A DNA stretch of 64,000 nucleotides from JAEUJM01 sp044221555 (GCA_044221555.1 JBGAOY010000006.1:124001-188000); one strand, 5' to 3'; shown: positions 7,975-17,203, numbered from the stretch's first letter. Program-made: numbers and translations. The notes: generated by a model not told the origin, from the sequence alone.

Positions 7975-9643
7975 CCGCGGGCTCGCTGACCGCGGGCTCG
8001 CTGACCGCGGGCTCGTCGCCCAGGCCCGCCCCGGCACGCTCGGCCTCGACCGAGGCCCGGTAGTCCGCCACCTCCCGGTGCCGGCGCTCGGGCGCCCACC
8101 CCAACTCGTCGCCCAGCACCGCGGCGACGGCCTCGGCGGCGTCGGCCGACGCGTCACGAGCCAGCAGGCGGGCCCGCGTGCGGCGGCTCAGCACGTCGTC
8201 CAGCGTGGTGGCCATCTCGAACCGGGCCGCGTGCACCACCTCGGCCATGAGGTAGGGCTGGCCCGGCACCACGGGAGCCAGCAGCTCGGGGCGCTGCTCG
8301 AGCAGGTCGAACAGCACCACCGCCTCGCCGCCGTATCGGCCCACCAGGTGCTCCACCACCTCCGGGAGCAGTCCCGTGAACGCCCGGGCCGCGTCCGCCC
8401 CGTCGGCGCCGCGCAGCCGCAGCTTCTTGGTGCGGCTCCTGCCCACGCGCCGCCCGAGCGCGCGCAGGGCCACGTCGACCGTCTCGGCGGCCATCTCCCG
8501 GTAGGTCGTGAGCTTGCCGCCGGCGATGGACACCACGCCCGACGGCGACGTGGCGATGCGGTGCCGCCGGCTCATGTCCCGGGTGCGCTCCGAGCCCGAC
8601 GCCACCAGCGGGCGCAGACCCGCCCACGTGCCCACGATGTCGGCCTCGGTGACCTCCACGTCCAGTCCCGCGTTGACCGCCCGCAACAGGAAGGCGATGT
8701 CGTCCGGGGTGCATTGCGGGTCGTCGATCGGGCCTTCGTAGGTGGTGTCGGTGGTGCCCACGTAGACCAGGTCGCCCCAGAGCGCGACGAAGATCGACCC
8801 GTGCCGCCCTGCCGGGAGCCCGAAGCTGGTGTCGTTGCGCACCAGCGAGCGGGGCAGGGCGATGTGCACGCCCTTGGCAGGGCGTATGGCGGCCACCCGA
8901 TCGGGCTCGTCGTGGTGGGCGACCTCGTCGGACCACACCCCGGCGGCGTTCACCACGACCGTCGCCGACACCTCGAACGCGTCACCGTCGGCCTCGGCAC
9001 GGACGCCGGTCACCCGCCCGGCGGCGTCCTTCAGCAGGCCCGTGACCGCGACCCGGTTGGCGACCACCGCGCCGTGGTCGACAGCCGCCGTCCTGGCGAT
9101 GGCGAGGGTGAGGCGGGCATCGTCGGCCCGACCGTCGTAGTACAGGTACGAACCGGCGATCCGATCGCGGGGCAGGGTGGGCACGCGGGCCATCGTCTCG
9201 TCCACCGAGAGTCGATCGTGGAGCCTGCCCACCCGCCAGCCACCGGCGAGGTCGTAGGCCCACATCGCCGCGCCGAGCAGGCGCGAGACGCGGTGGTCCA
9301 TCAGCCCGTTGGCGGTGAACAGGGGGATGAGGAACGGCTCGATGTGGACCAGATGCGGTGCGTTGCGGGTGAGGCGGTGACGCTCGCGCAGCGCCTGGTG
9401 GACCAGCCGGACCTCGCCCTGCTGCAGGTAGCGGAGGCCGCCGTGCACCATCTTCGACGACTTGGACGACGTCCCCGAGGCGAAGTCGTCGCGTTCCAGG
9501 AGGGCGGTGCGCAGGCCGCGGGAGGCGGCGTCGAGGGCCACGCCCGCGCCGGTGATGCCCCCACCGACCACGAGCAGGTCGAATTCCTCGGAGGCCAGGC
9601 GGGCCAGGGCCGTGGGGCGGTCGAAGGTGCCGGGTGCGGACAT
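7949..9643 (-). CDS. glpD: Glycerol-3-phosphate dehydrogenase (FAD)
   Basis: 564 residues, membrane-associated FAD enzyme oxidising sn-glycerol-3-phosphate to dihydroxyacetone phosphate. The FAD-binding GGGITGAG is at residues 27-34, followed by family segments ERDDFASGTSSKSSKMVHGG and GGKLTTYREMA; the C-terminal DAO-C-like domain is present. The ATG at 9643 is chosen because a -10-like TACGGT ends 7 nt before it (leaderless); an upstream ATG would lie inside the promoter. The last residues are a triple pentapeptide repeat. It is divergent from a TetR gene, and an AGPS-like gene and a glycerol kinase-like gene lie nearby. Confidence 0.92.
   Translation of the reverse strand: MSAPGTFDRPTALARLASEEFDLLVVGGGITGAGVALDAASRGLRTALLERDDFASGTSSKSSKMVHGGLRYLQQGEVRLVHQALRERHRLTRNAPHLVHIEPFLIPLFTANGLMDHRVSRLLGAAMWAYDLAGGWRVGRLHDRLSVDETMARVPTLPRDRIAGSYLYYDGRADDARLTLAIARTAAVDHGAVVANRVAVTGLLKDAAGRVTGVRAEADGDAFEVSATVVVNAAGVWSDEVAHHDEPDRVAAIRPAKGVHIALPRSLVRNDTSFGLPAGRHGSIFVALWGDLVYVGTTDTTYEGPIDDPQCTPDDIAFLLRAVNAGLDVEVTEADIVGTWAGLRPLVASGSERTRDMSRRHRIATSPSGVVSIAGGKLTTYREMAAETVDVALRALGRRVGRSRTKKLRLRGADGADAARAFTGLLPEVVEHLVGRYGGEAVVLFDLLEQRPELLAPVVPGQPYLMAEVVHAARFEMATTLDDVLSRRTRARLLARDASADAAEAVAAVLGDELGWAPERRHREVADYRASVEAERAGAGLGDEPAVSEPAVSEPAVSEVSSPR
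7971..8015. repeat. Three perfect 15-bp tandem units at a convergent gene overlap
   Basis: The unit CTGACCGCGGGCTCG occurs three times without mismatch. The first unit contains the tetR stop codon. On the other strand the units encode three Ala-Val-Ser-Glu-Pro-type pentapeptides at the GlpD C-terminus. The number of units could vary between strains without breaking the GlpD frame, as 15 is a multiple of 3. Confidence 0.9.
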
Positions 9644-9707
9644 GGTGGGCACCGTACCGAATATAAAGTGACTTGTCATCCTCTATCTTTCGTCGTACGG
9701 TGCCGCC
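9644..9707. promoter_or_regulatory. Mirror-image divergent promoters of glpD and tetR
   Basis: GGCACCGTAC at 9648-9657 and its exact reverse complement GTACGGTGCC at 9695-9704 flank 37 bp. Each arm contains TACGGT pointing outward: 7 nt before the glpD ATG on the left and 6 nt before the tetR ATG on the right. Both transcripts therefore look leaderless. The centre has TGACTTGTCA (9669-9678), a short dyad. TetR binding to either element is inferred. Confidence 0.65.
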
Positions 9708-10376
9708 ATGGTCAGCCAAGCCGAGCGCCGCTCGTCCACCCGGGCGAAGCTGCTGGACGCCGCGGTCGCCTGCCTCGTCGAGTCGGGCTATCGCGAGCTC
9801 ACCACGACGGCGGTGGTCAAGCGCGCCGGGCTGTCCCAGGGTGCCCTCTTCCGGTACTACCCCTCGAAGCTCGAGTTGGTGATCGCCACCGTCGAGCACG
9901 TGTTCGCGCAGCTCCGCGACCAGTACGGGGCCCGGTTCGCCGCGGCTGGCCACGGCGACGCCGACGGGGTCACCTCGCTGCGCATCGGCCTCGACCTGCT
10001 GGTCGAGGCCATGACCGATCCCCGGTACCTGGCCGTGCTCGAGCTCTACACCGCCTCCCGCACCGACCCCGACCTGCGGGCCGGCCTCGCCCCCGTCTCC
10101 TCCGCCCACAACGACCTGCTCTGGCAACTGGTCCACTCGCTGCCCCTCCACCTGCCGCCGCGCCTGGCCGGTGAGCTCGGCGACCTGCTGGTGCTCGCCA
10201 CCCTCGCCCTACAAGGGGCCGCGGTCCAGCGCATGGTGAACCCCGGCGGCACCTCCACCCAGGACGCCACCGACACGCTGCTCCGCCTCTTCGTGGGCCA
10301 CGGTGACAAGGAGCGCGAGCCAAGCGCCGCCGCGCTCCACCGGTCGGCGATCGCGCCGGCACCGGAGGCACGGTGA
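9708..10376 (+). CDS. TetR-family regulator beside glpD
   Basis: 222 residues. The helix-turn-helix lies at about residues 12-55: STRAKLLDAAVACLVESGY, then TTTAVVKRAGLSQGALFRYYPSK. The C-terminal ligand domain is unassigned. It is divergent from glpD and 4-nt-coupled to the alpha/beta hydrolase gene downstream. A glpD-TetR-flavoprotein arrangement is also found, as I recall, in Mycobacterium tuberculosis (Rv2249c-Rv2251), which suggests an old regulatory unit for glycerolipid or ether-lipid metabolism. Confidence 0.88.
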   Translation: MVSQAERRSSTRAKLLDAAVACLVESGYRELTTTAVVKRAGLSQGALFRYYPSKLELVIATVEHVFAQLRDQYGARFAAAGHGDADGVTSLRIGLDLLVEAMTDPRYLAVLELYTASRTDPDLRAGLAPVSSAHNDLLWQLVHSLPLHLPPRLAGELGDLLVLATLALQGAAVQRMVNPGGTSTQDATDTLLRLFVGHGDKEREPSAAALHRSAIAPAPEAR

Positions 10377-11344
10377 GCGCGCCCGCCGCACCCCAGCCCG
10401 CGCCGGCCCGCACCTGGACGAGCACGCTCGAGCGCGACGGCATGGCCATGACGGCCACCGTCCACGAGCCGACCACCCCCGATGACGCCGCGCCGACGGT
10501 GCTCTGCCTCCACGGGTTCCCCGACACCGGCGCCACCTTCGGCCCGCTCGCCGAGCGCCTGACCGCCGCCGGCCACCGAGTGGTGTGCCCGATGCTGCGC
10601 GGCTACGAACCGAGCTCCATCGCCCCCGACGGCGACTACCACCTGAGCGCCCTCGCGGCCGATGTGATCGCGTGGCTCGACCACCTGGGCCTCGATCGGG
10701 CCCATCTGTTCGGCCACGACTGGGGCGCCTGCGTGGCCTACGCCACCGCCGCCGGGTACCCCGAGCGCCTCCGGAGCGTGACGGCCTCGTCGGTGCCCCC
10801 GCTGCGAGCCATCCGGCGGGTGGCCCGCCGCTCCCCACAACAGGTCGCGGCCCTGTGGTACCAGGCGGTCTTCCAGGTGCCGGGGCTCTCCGAGCGTCTG
10901 TTGACCCGCGACCGCGCCGCGTTCGCCGAGCTCCTGTGGCGGCGCTGGTCCCCCGGATGGGAACTGCCGACGGCGCACGTCCACCAGGTGCGCGACGCCC
11001 TCTGCCGCGCCGGCGTGGCTGCCGCCACGCTCTCCTACTACCGCCAGCAGCTCCACCGGCGAGGTGCCCCGGCGCAGGCCACAGCGGCGCTGCTGTCCCG
11101 ACCCACCGAGGTGCCCGCCCTCGTGCTCGCCGGCGCCGACGACCGCTGCCTCCTCGCCCAGATCTATCCCGACGCGGTCGCGCTCGGCGGCTTCAGCGCG
11201 GGCGTCGACCTGCACGTGCTCGAGGGCGTGGGCCACTTCCCCCACCTCGAGCAGCCCGACACCGTGGCCGAGCTGGTGCTCGCCCACCTCACCCGACACG
11301 GCAGCACCCGACACGACGGCGAGCCACCGACCTCAGCGTCGTAG
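10373..11344 (+). CDS. Alpha/beta hydrolase, epoxide-hydrolase-like
   Basis: 323 residues. HGFPD near residue 48 is the oxyanion HGxP motif. GHDWGA carries the Asp nucleophile typical of epoxide hydrolases and haloalkane dehalogenases, and GVGHFPHLEQP near the end carries the catalytic His. It begins with a GTG overlapping the tetR stop by 4 nt, so it is translated from the TetR transcript. The substrate is unknown; its neighbours suggest a lipid. Confidence 0.8.
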   Translation: MSAPAAPQPAPARTWTSTLERDGMAMTATVHEPTTPDDAAPTVLCLHGFPDTGATFGPLAERLTAAGHRVVCPMLRGYEPSSIAPDGDYHLSALAADVIAWLDHLGLDRAHLFGHDWGACVAYATAAGYPERLRSVTASSVPPLRAIRRVARRSPQQVAALWYQAVFQVPGLSERLLTRDRAAFAELLWRRWSPGWELPTAHVHQVRDALCRAGVAAATLSYYRQQLHRRGAPAQATAALLSRPTEVPALVLAGADDRCLLAQIYPDAVALGGFSAGVDLHVLEGVGHFPHLEQPDTVAELVLAHLTRHGSTRHDGEPPTSAS

Positions 11345-11369
11345 CCGCCCCGTACCGAGAGGAACCCCC

Positions 11370-13091
11370 ATGCACCACGTCGTCGACCGGTCGGTCATCG
11401 CCACCGGCCCCAAGGGTGAGGTCGCCCACCGCGACCTCATCGCCCATTCGGCCGTGTTCAAGCCGCGCCTGCACCGGGTGACCGACCGTGTCCACTGCGC
11501 GGTCGGCTTCGGCCTGGCCAACGCCACCCTGATCCTCGGCCCCGAGGGTGCCATCGTCGTCGACACCGGGAAGAACGTGGGCGAGGCCGCGGCCCACCAG
11601 GCCCAGTTCGACACCGTGCCCGGTGGCGGCGACGTGCGGGCGGTGCTCTACAGCCACTCGCACTACATCGACGGGACCAGCGCCTACACCGCCCGCAACC
11701 CCGACCTCGAGGTGTGGGGCCACGAGGACGTGGACGCGAACCACCGCATGTTCTCCGCCGAGGCCGGCCCTCGCCTGCTCCTCGGCGCCTTGCGCCAGTT
11801 CGGGTTCCTCCTGCCCCCCGACGGGCCCGACGCGATGCCCAACTACGGCCTGGGACCGTTCCTGTTCGGACCGACGGCCGACACGGGCAGCGGTTACCTG
11901 GCCCCGGACCACACCGTGGCGGGCGACACGGAGGTGACGATCGCGGGGGCGCGCATCGCGCTCTACGAGCACGCGTCCGACAGCGAGGACACGCTGGTCA
12001 TCCACCTCCCCGACGACGACCTGGTGATCAACAACCACGTCTGGCCCTCGCTGTTCAACATCTTCACGATGCGAGGCGAGCCCTACCGCGACCCGAACGT
12101 GCACCTGGCGGGGATCGACCGCGTCCTCGAGCTCGACCCCGAGCACCTGGTCGGGGTGCACGGGCCGCCGGTGTCGGGACGCGAGAACGTCCGTCGGCTG
12201 CTGACCACCTACCGCGACTCCATCCAGTTCATCTGGGACCAGACCGTCCGGGGCATGAACCTCGGCCTCGAGCCCGACCAGTTGGTGGACTTCGTCCAGC
12301 TCCCCGAATCGCTGCGCACGGGCGACTTCAACGGCGAGTTCTACGGCGTCGTCCCCCACCACGTCCGCCAGGTCCACGGCGGCGTGGCGGGTTGGTTCGG
12401 GGCCGAATGCACCGACCTGTTCCCGCTCGCACCCGCCGACGAAGCGGCGCGGATCGTGGCCGGCTTCGGCGGGCGCGACACCACGGTGGCCGAGGCGCGC
12501 AAGGCCCTCGAGGCCGACGACCCGTCCTGGGCCCTGCAGCTCGCCACCTGGGTGCTGCGCACCGACGAGGCCGATGACGAGGCGCGTGCCGTCAAGGTCG
12601 ACGCCCTCCGCCTGGTGGCCCAGACCACCACCTCGTCGAACGTGCGCGCCTTCTGCCTCAGCCAGGCGCTCGAGCTCGAGGGCGCCATCGACTGGTCGTG
12701 GGCCAAGGGGTACCGCATCGACGGGCACTCGGTGCGGGCCGACCCGATCGGCGCGGTGCGGGTGCTCCGCGTGCTCCTCGACCCGCGTGCCGCCGACGGT
12801 GTGGACACCGCAGTGCGCTTCCGGTTCACCGACCTCGACCGTGTGGTCGGGCTCCACGTCCGCAACGGCGTCGCCGCCTTCTCGCCGACCGAGCCGGCTC
12901 GTACCGACCTGGGCCTCGAGCTCACCGGCGCGACCTGGGCGGCCCTGCTCACGGGCACGGTCGGCCTCAGCGACGCCATCGACCAGGGCGCGGCCGGGCT
13001 CACCGCCGGCTCCCTCGAGGAGCTCGCGTCCCTCTTCTCCCTCTTCGACGATCTCCCCGAGTCCCTCACAACCAAAGGAATGGCGGCATGA
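11370..13091 (+). CDS. Alkylsulfatase-like metallo-beta-lactamase-fold protein with altered metal motif
   Basis: 573 residues with the layout of class III alkylsulfatases (SdsA1/BDS1): an MBL domain to ~310, a helical dimerisation domain (~330-460) and an SCP2-like C-terminal domain. Family segments such as FTMRGEPYRDP and LVGVHGPPVSGREN are present. The metal motif is unusual: residues 95-102 read SHSHYIDG, so after H96 and H98 the expected Asp-His pair is missing or displaced by one residue. It may bind metal differently or not be a sulfatase. AGGAACCCCC precedes the ATG at 11370. It overlaps the next gene by 4 nt. Confidence 0.75.
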   Translation: MHHVVDRSVIATGPKGEVAHRDLIAHSAVFKPRLHRVTDRVHCAVGFGLANATLILGPEGAIVVDTGKNVGEAAAHQAQFDTVPGGGDVRAVLYSHSHYIDGTSAYTARNPDLEVWGHEDVDANHRMFSAEAGPRLLLGALRQFGFLLPPDGPDAMPNYGLGPFLFGPTADTGSGYLAPDHTVAGDTEVTIAGARIALYEHASDSEDTLVIHLPDDDLVINNHVWPSLFNIFTMRGEPYRDPNVHLAGIDRVLELDPEHLVGVHGPPVSGRENVRRLLTTYRDSIQFIWDQTVRGMNLGLEPDQLVDFVQLPESLRTGDFNGEFYGVVPHHVRQVHGGVAGWFGAECTDLFPLAPADEAARIVAGFGGRDTTVAEARKALEADDPSWALQLATWVLRTDEADDEARAVKVDALRLVAQTTTSSNVRAFCLSQALELEGAIDWSWAKGYRIDGHSVRADPIGAVRVLRVLLDPRAADGVDTAVRFRFTDLDRVVGLHVRNGVAAFSPTEPARTDLGLELTGATWAALLTGTVGLSDAIDQGAAGLTAGSLEELASLFSLFDDLPESLTTKGMAA

Positions 13092-14653
13092 CCTCCGAGC
13101 CCAGCACCACCACCGACAACACCCACAGCGACAAGTTCCCGATCGAGCTCTACGACGGCGCCCCGTCGTTCCTCGTCGACTTCGACCAGCCCTACGACGC
13201 GGTCCGCTCGCGGTCCGGCCAAGAGGTGCCCGTGCCCGATGCGGTGATCGACGAGCTGCGCGCGGTCAGCGCCTCGGTGTCGCTCGACGACGCCGTCCGG
13301 GTCGAGGCCAGCCGCGACTGGTGGCCGCTCGGCATGCACTGGACCCGTGCCGGTGAGGTCGGCGGGCTCGCGGGCGTGGTGGTGCGGGCGTCCGACGCCA
13401 CCCAGGTGGCCGACGTGCTGCGCATCTGCAACGAGGCGCGCATCCCCGTCACGCCGGCCGCGGGCCGCAGCGGCTGTGTGGGCGGCACCGTCCCCGTGTT
13501 CGGCGGGGTGGTGCTCGACGTGTGCGACCTGACCGGCATCGTCGAGGTGGACGACGAATCGCTGGTGGTTGACGTGCGCCCCGGCACCTTCGGCGACCTC
13601 TTCGAGCACGAGCTGCGCGAGACCTACGGCCTCACCCTGGGCCACTGGCCCCAGTCGATCAACCTGTCGACCGTCGGCGGCTGGCTGGCGTGCCGCGGCG
13701 CCGGCCAGCTCTCCAACCGCTACGGGAAGATCGAGGACATGGTCGTGGGCCTCGACGTGGTCCTGGCCGACGGCACCACCATCCACACGGGCGGCGCCGC
13801 CCGCTCGGCGACGGGCCCCGACCTCAACCAGTTGTTCGTCGGCTCGGAGGGCACGCTCGGCGTGATCACCGGCGCCCGCCTGCGCCTCCACCCGGCGCCG
13901 GCCTACGAGCGGCGGGCCGCCTACGGGTTCGCGTCGTTCGCCGCCGCCCTCGACGCCACCCGACGCATCCTGCGCCGGGGCCTGTCCCCCGCCGTGCTGC
14001 GCCTCTACGACCAGTACGAGAGCGACTGGAAGTTCCACACCGGGCCCGACCACCACCTGCTGCTCGTGCTCGACGAGGGCGACCCCCACGTGGTCGATGC
14101 CGCCATGGCCATCACCGCCGAGGAATGCGCCGATGCCGCGGTGCTCGACGCCGACCTCCTCGACACGTGGCTCGGCGAGCGCAACGACGTCTCGGGCATC
14201 CCCAAGCTGCTCGACCAGGGCATCGTCTACGACACGATCGAGGTGACCGGCCGCTGGCGCGACCTGCCCGGCATCTACGAGACGACGGTGGCGGCCATCA
14301 AGGGTGTCGAGCACACCATCGCCGCCAGCTCGCACCAGTCGCACGGCTACACCGACGGGGCCTGCCTGTACTTCACCTTCGCCGGCGCACCGCCCGAGGA
14401 CGCCAAGGAGGACTACTACAACGCCGTGTGGGACACGGGCACCCGCGCCATCCTGGCCGCGGGTGGCAACCTCAGCCACCACCACGGGGTGGGCCTCAAC
14501 CGGGCCCGTTTCATGCGTGAGGCGCTGGGCACCGCCTTCGGCACCTTCGCGGCGGTCAAGGCGGCGCTCGATCCCAACGGCATCCTGAACCCGGGCAAGC
14601 TCGGCCTGCCGACCCCCTTCGGCGAGCCCGGCTGGCCGGGGCCGCGGGGCTGA
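13088..14653 (+). CDS. FAD-linked oxidase, alkyl-DHAP-synthase-like
   Basis: 521 residues of the vanillyl-alcohol-oxidase fold, closest in motif to alkylglycerone-phosphate synthase (AGPS). The FAD-binding half has TPAAGRSGCVGG and FVGSEGTLGVITGARLRLHP. The C-terminal half has SHQSHGYTDGACLYFTF, the HHH cluster in LSHHHGVGLN and the ending DPNGILNPGKL. AGPS makes the ether bond of alkyl-glycerolipids from acyl-DHAP and a fatty alcohol; in bacteria the same family also includes oxidases, so this role is provisional. It is 4-nt-coupled to the alkylsulfatase-like gene, with an FGGY kinase gene downstream. Confidence 0.8.
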   Translation: MTSEPSTTTDNTHSDKFPIELYDGAPSFLVDFDQPYDAVRSRSGQEVPVPDAVIDELRAVSASVSLDDAVRVEASRDWWPLGMHWTRAGEVGGLAGVVVRASDATQVADVLRICNEARIPVTPAAGRSGCVGGTVPVFGGVVLDVCDLTGIVEVDDESLVVDVRPGTFGDLFEHELRETYGLTLGHWPQSINLSTVGGWLACRGAGQLSNRYGKIEDMVVGLDVVLADGTTIHTGGAARSATGPDLNQLFVGSEGTLGVITGARLRLHPAPAYERRAAYGFASFAAALDATRRILRRGLSPAVLRLYDQYESDWKFHTGPDHHLLLVLDEGDPHVVDAAMAITAEECADAAVLDADLLDTWLGERNDVSGIPKLLDQGIVYDTIEVTGRWRDLPGIYETTVAAIKGVEHTIAASSHQSHGYTDGACLYFTFAGAPPEDAKEDYYNAVWDTGTRAILAAGGNLSHHHGVGLNRARFMREALGTAFGTFAAVKAALDPNGILNPGKLGLPTPFGEPGWPGPRG

Positions 14654-14695
14654 GCGGGCCGGCGGCGGACGGCGAGGCGGCGAAGGCGGACCGGC

Positions 14696-16195
14696 GTGAC
14701 GGCGGACCGGGCGGCGGGAGCGACGGCGAGCGCGACCGGAGCGATGGCACCGGAGCGCAGGGGCGGGCCGCGGGTGCTCGTCCTCGATGCGGGCACGAGC
14801 AGCGTGCGCGCCGTGGTGGTCGACGGTGACGGCCACGTGGTGCACCAGCGCCACCAGGAGCTGCTGCCGTCGTCACCCGCCCCGGGCCGCGTCGAGTTCG
14901 ACGCGTCGGCCATGGCCGCCGCCGCGCTCGCCCTGGCCCGGGACGCGGTGTCGGTGGCCGGCCCCGTCGAGGCCGTGGGCATCACCAACCAGCGATCGTC
15001 CACCGTCGTGTGGGACCGGGCCACGGGCGAGCCCGTCGGCCCGGGCCTGGGCTGGCAGGACCTCCGCACCGAGGACCGGTGCCTCGACCTGCTGGCCCAG
15101 GGCCTGCTGGTGGGTCCCAACTTCTGTCTCACCAAGGCCGCGTGGCTCATCGACGCTGCCGGGGGGCCCGCCGCTCGCGACCTCTGCGTCGGCACGGTCG
15201 ACACCTGGCTGGCGTGGCACCTCTCGGCCGGCGCGCTGCACGTGACCGACCCCACCAACGCCTCGGCCGGCGGCCCCATGTGGTCGGCCGAGCGCGGCGA
15301 CTGGGACGCCGACGTGCTGGCCGCGGCCGGCGTGCCCGTCGACGTGATGCCCCGGATCGTGGCCTCGTCGGGCCCGCTCGGGGAGGCCACCGCGCTCGAC
15401 GGCGCCCCCGTGATCGCCGGCCTCGCCGGCGACCAGCAGGCCGCTCTCGTCGGCCAGGGGTGCGTGTCGGCGGGCACGGCCAAGCTCACCCTCGGAACCG
15501 GCGGCATGCTCGACGTGCACCTCGGCCCCGACCGGCCCTTCGCGCTGACGGGGCCACAGGGCTGCATGGTGATGGCCGCGGCCGGACCCGCCGGGCCGCC
15601 CTCGTTCGTGGTCGAGGCCGTGATGCTGGCCGCCGGCACCAACGTCGAGTGGCTGCGCGACGGTCTCGGCATCATCGCCTCGGCGGCCGATTCGCACACG
15701 GTGGCCCAGGCGTGCCGCTCGAGCGAGGGCGTGGTGTTCGTGCCGGCCCTGCTCGGCCTCGGCACCCCCTGCTGGGACTTCGCGGCCACCGGCACCCTGC
15801 TCGGCGTCACCCGTGGAACCGGGCGGCCCCACATCGTCCGGGCTGTGCTCGAGGGCATCGCGCAGCGATCCGCCGACCTGGTCGAGGCCGCCGAGGCCGA
15901 CAGCGGCGCAATCATCGACGCGCTGCGCGTGGACGGTGGGATGGTGGCCAACCCGACCCTGGTGCAGGCCATCGCCGACGCCATCGGTCGACCCGTCGAC
16001 GTCGCGCCGATGGCGGGCACCACGTCGCTCGGTGCCGCCTTCCTCGCCGGCTCGGCCGTGGGTGTCTGGCGATCCTGGGACGACGTCGCCGACGTGTGGG
16101 GCGCGTCCCGCCGCGTCGAGCCGTCCGGCTCGTTCGACCGTGATCGTTGGCGTGAGGCCTGCCGCCGCGCCGCCGACCTCGGCCGGTCCCTCTGA
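14696..16195 (+). CDS. FGGY-family kinase, glycerol-kinase-like
   Basis: About 499 residues from the GTG at 14696 (an internal ATG at 14744 is possible). Motifs are LDAGTSSVRAVVVD (phosphate 1), AVGITNQRSSTVVWDRATGEPVGPGLGWQD (glycerol-kinase-type), GLAGDQQAALVGQGC (phosphate 2) and RVDGGMVANPTLVQAIADAIG (adenosine site). It phosphorylates a polyol, most likely glycerol or a glycerol analogue. Its position 42 nt after the AGPS-like gene and in the glpD neighbourhood supports a glycerolipid role. FGGY members for other sugars cannot be excluded. Confidence 0.82.
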   Translation: MTADRAAGATASATGAMAPERRGGPRVLVLDAGTSSVRAVVVDGDGHVVHQRHQELLPSSPAPGRVEFDASAMAAAALALARDAVSVAGPVEAVGITNQRSSTVVWDRATGEPVGPGLGWQDLRTEDRCLDLLAQGLLVGPNFCLTKAAWLIDAAGGPAARDLCVGTVDTWLAWHLSAGALHVTDPTNASAGGPMWSAERGDWDADVLAAAGVPVDVMPRIVASSGPLGEATALDGAPVIAGLAGDQQAALVGQGCVSAGTAKLTLGTGGMLDVHLGPDRPFALTGPQGCMVMAAAGPAGPPSFVVEAVMLAAGTNVEWLRDGLGIIASAADSHTVAQACRSSEGVVFVPALLGLGTPCWDFAATGTLLGVTRGTGRPHIVRAVLEGIAQRSADLVEAAEADSGAIIDALRVDGGMVANPTLVQAIADAIGRPVDVAPMAGTTSLGAAFLAGSAVGVWRSWDDVADVWGASRRVEPSGSFDRDRWREACRRAADLGRSL

Positions 16196-16294
16196 CCCCA
16201 CCCGCTGCCCGCCGCGCGATCTCGAGGCACCGGCCCCTCCGCCATCGCGGCACCCGTGACGACGTGGCTCGTTCTCAGGTGCGAGGATCGGCCG

Positions 16295-17203
16295 ATGCGC
16301 TTCTCGTTCTGGACCAACACCAGCCAACCGTGGGCCGACCTGGTGGAGGGCGTCACCCATGCCGAACGAACGGGGTGGGACGGCGTGTACGTGGCCGACC
16401 ACTTCATGGCCGACGCCGACGGGCCGTTCCCCGCCGACCAGCCCATGTTCGAGGCCACTGCCACTCTGTCGGCCCTCGCCGCCCTCACCGAACGGGTGCG
16501 GCTGTCCGCGCTGGTGTTCGGCATCACGTACCGCCACCCGGCGGTGCTGGCCAAGTGGGCCGCCACCACCGATCACATCAGCAACGGGCGGCTGCTCCTG
16601 GGCCTGGGTGCCGGCTGGCAGGAGAACGAGCACGAGCAGTACGGCATCGGGCTGGGCCGGCCCGGGGTGCGCATCGAGCGCTTCGCCGAGGCGCTCACCG
16701 TCATCCGTGGTCTGCTGGACGACGACGCGACCACCGTCGAGGGCGACCACTACACCGTGCGCGACGCCATCGCCTGGCCCAAGCCCGTCCAGGCCCACCT
16801 GCCCCTGCTCATCGGCGGCCACGGCGACCGGATGCTGGGTCTCGTCGCCCGTCACGCCGACGAGTGGAACATGTGGTCGCTCCCGCCGGCCATCGCCGAG
16901 CGACGGGCGGTGCTCGACCAGAAGTGCGAGGCCATCGGGCGCGACCCGGCCTCCCTGGCCACGTCCACGCAGGCGCTGTTCTTCGTGCTCGACAGCAACG
17001 ACGACGCCGAGACCTGGATCAAGATGGTCGAGGGACGCCCTGCGGTGGCCGGCACCGCCGACCGCATCGCCGAGACCGTCGCCGCGTGGCGCGACGTCGG
17101 CGTCGACGAGGTGATCGTGCCCGACTTCACCCTGGGCACCGGCAGCCAGCGCGCCGACGCCCTCGACACGATCATCGAGCAGGTGGCGCCCGCGTTCCGC
17201 TGA
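16295..17203 (+). CDS. LLM-class F420-dependent oxidoreductase
   Basis: 302 residues of the luciferase-like TIM-barrel family using F420 or FMN. Characteristic segments are FWTNTSQPWADLVEGVTHAERTGWDGVYVADH, ISNGRLLLGLGAGWQENEHEQYG, and LPLLIGGHGDRMLGLVARHADEWN. The ATG at 16295 is chosen over an upstream GTG because homologues start at M-R-F-S-F and an AGG element lies 10 nt before it. Substrate unknown. Confidence 0.85.
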   Translation: MRFSFWTNTSQPWADLVEGVTHAERTGWDGVYVADHFMADADGPFPADQPMFEATATLSALAALTERVRLSALVFGITYRHPAVLAKWAATTDHISNGRLLLGLGAGWQENEHEQYGIGLGRPGVRIERFAEALTVIRGLLDDDATTVEGDHYTVRDAIAWPKPVQAHLPLLIGGHGDRMLGLVARHADEWNMWSLPPAIAERRAVLDQKCEAIGRDPASLATSTQALFFVLDSNDDAETWIKMVEGRPAVAGTADRIAETVAAWRDVGVDEVIVPDFTLGTGSQRADALDTIIEQVAPAFR

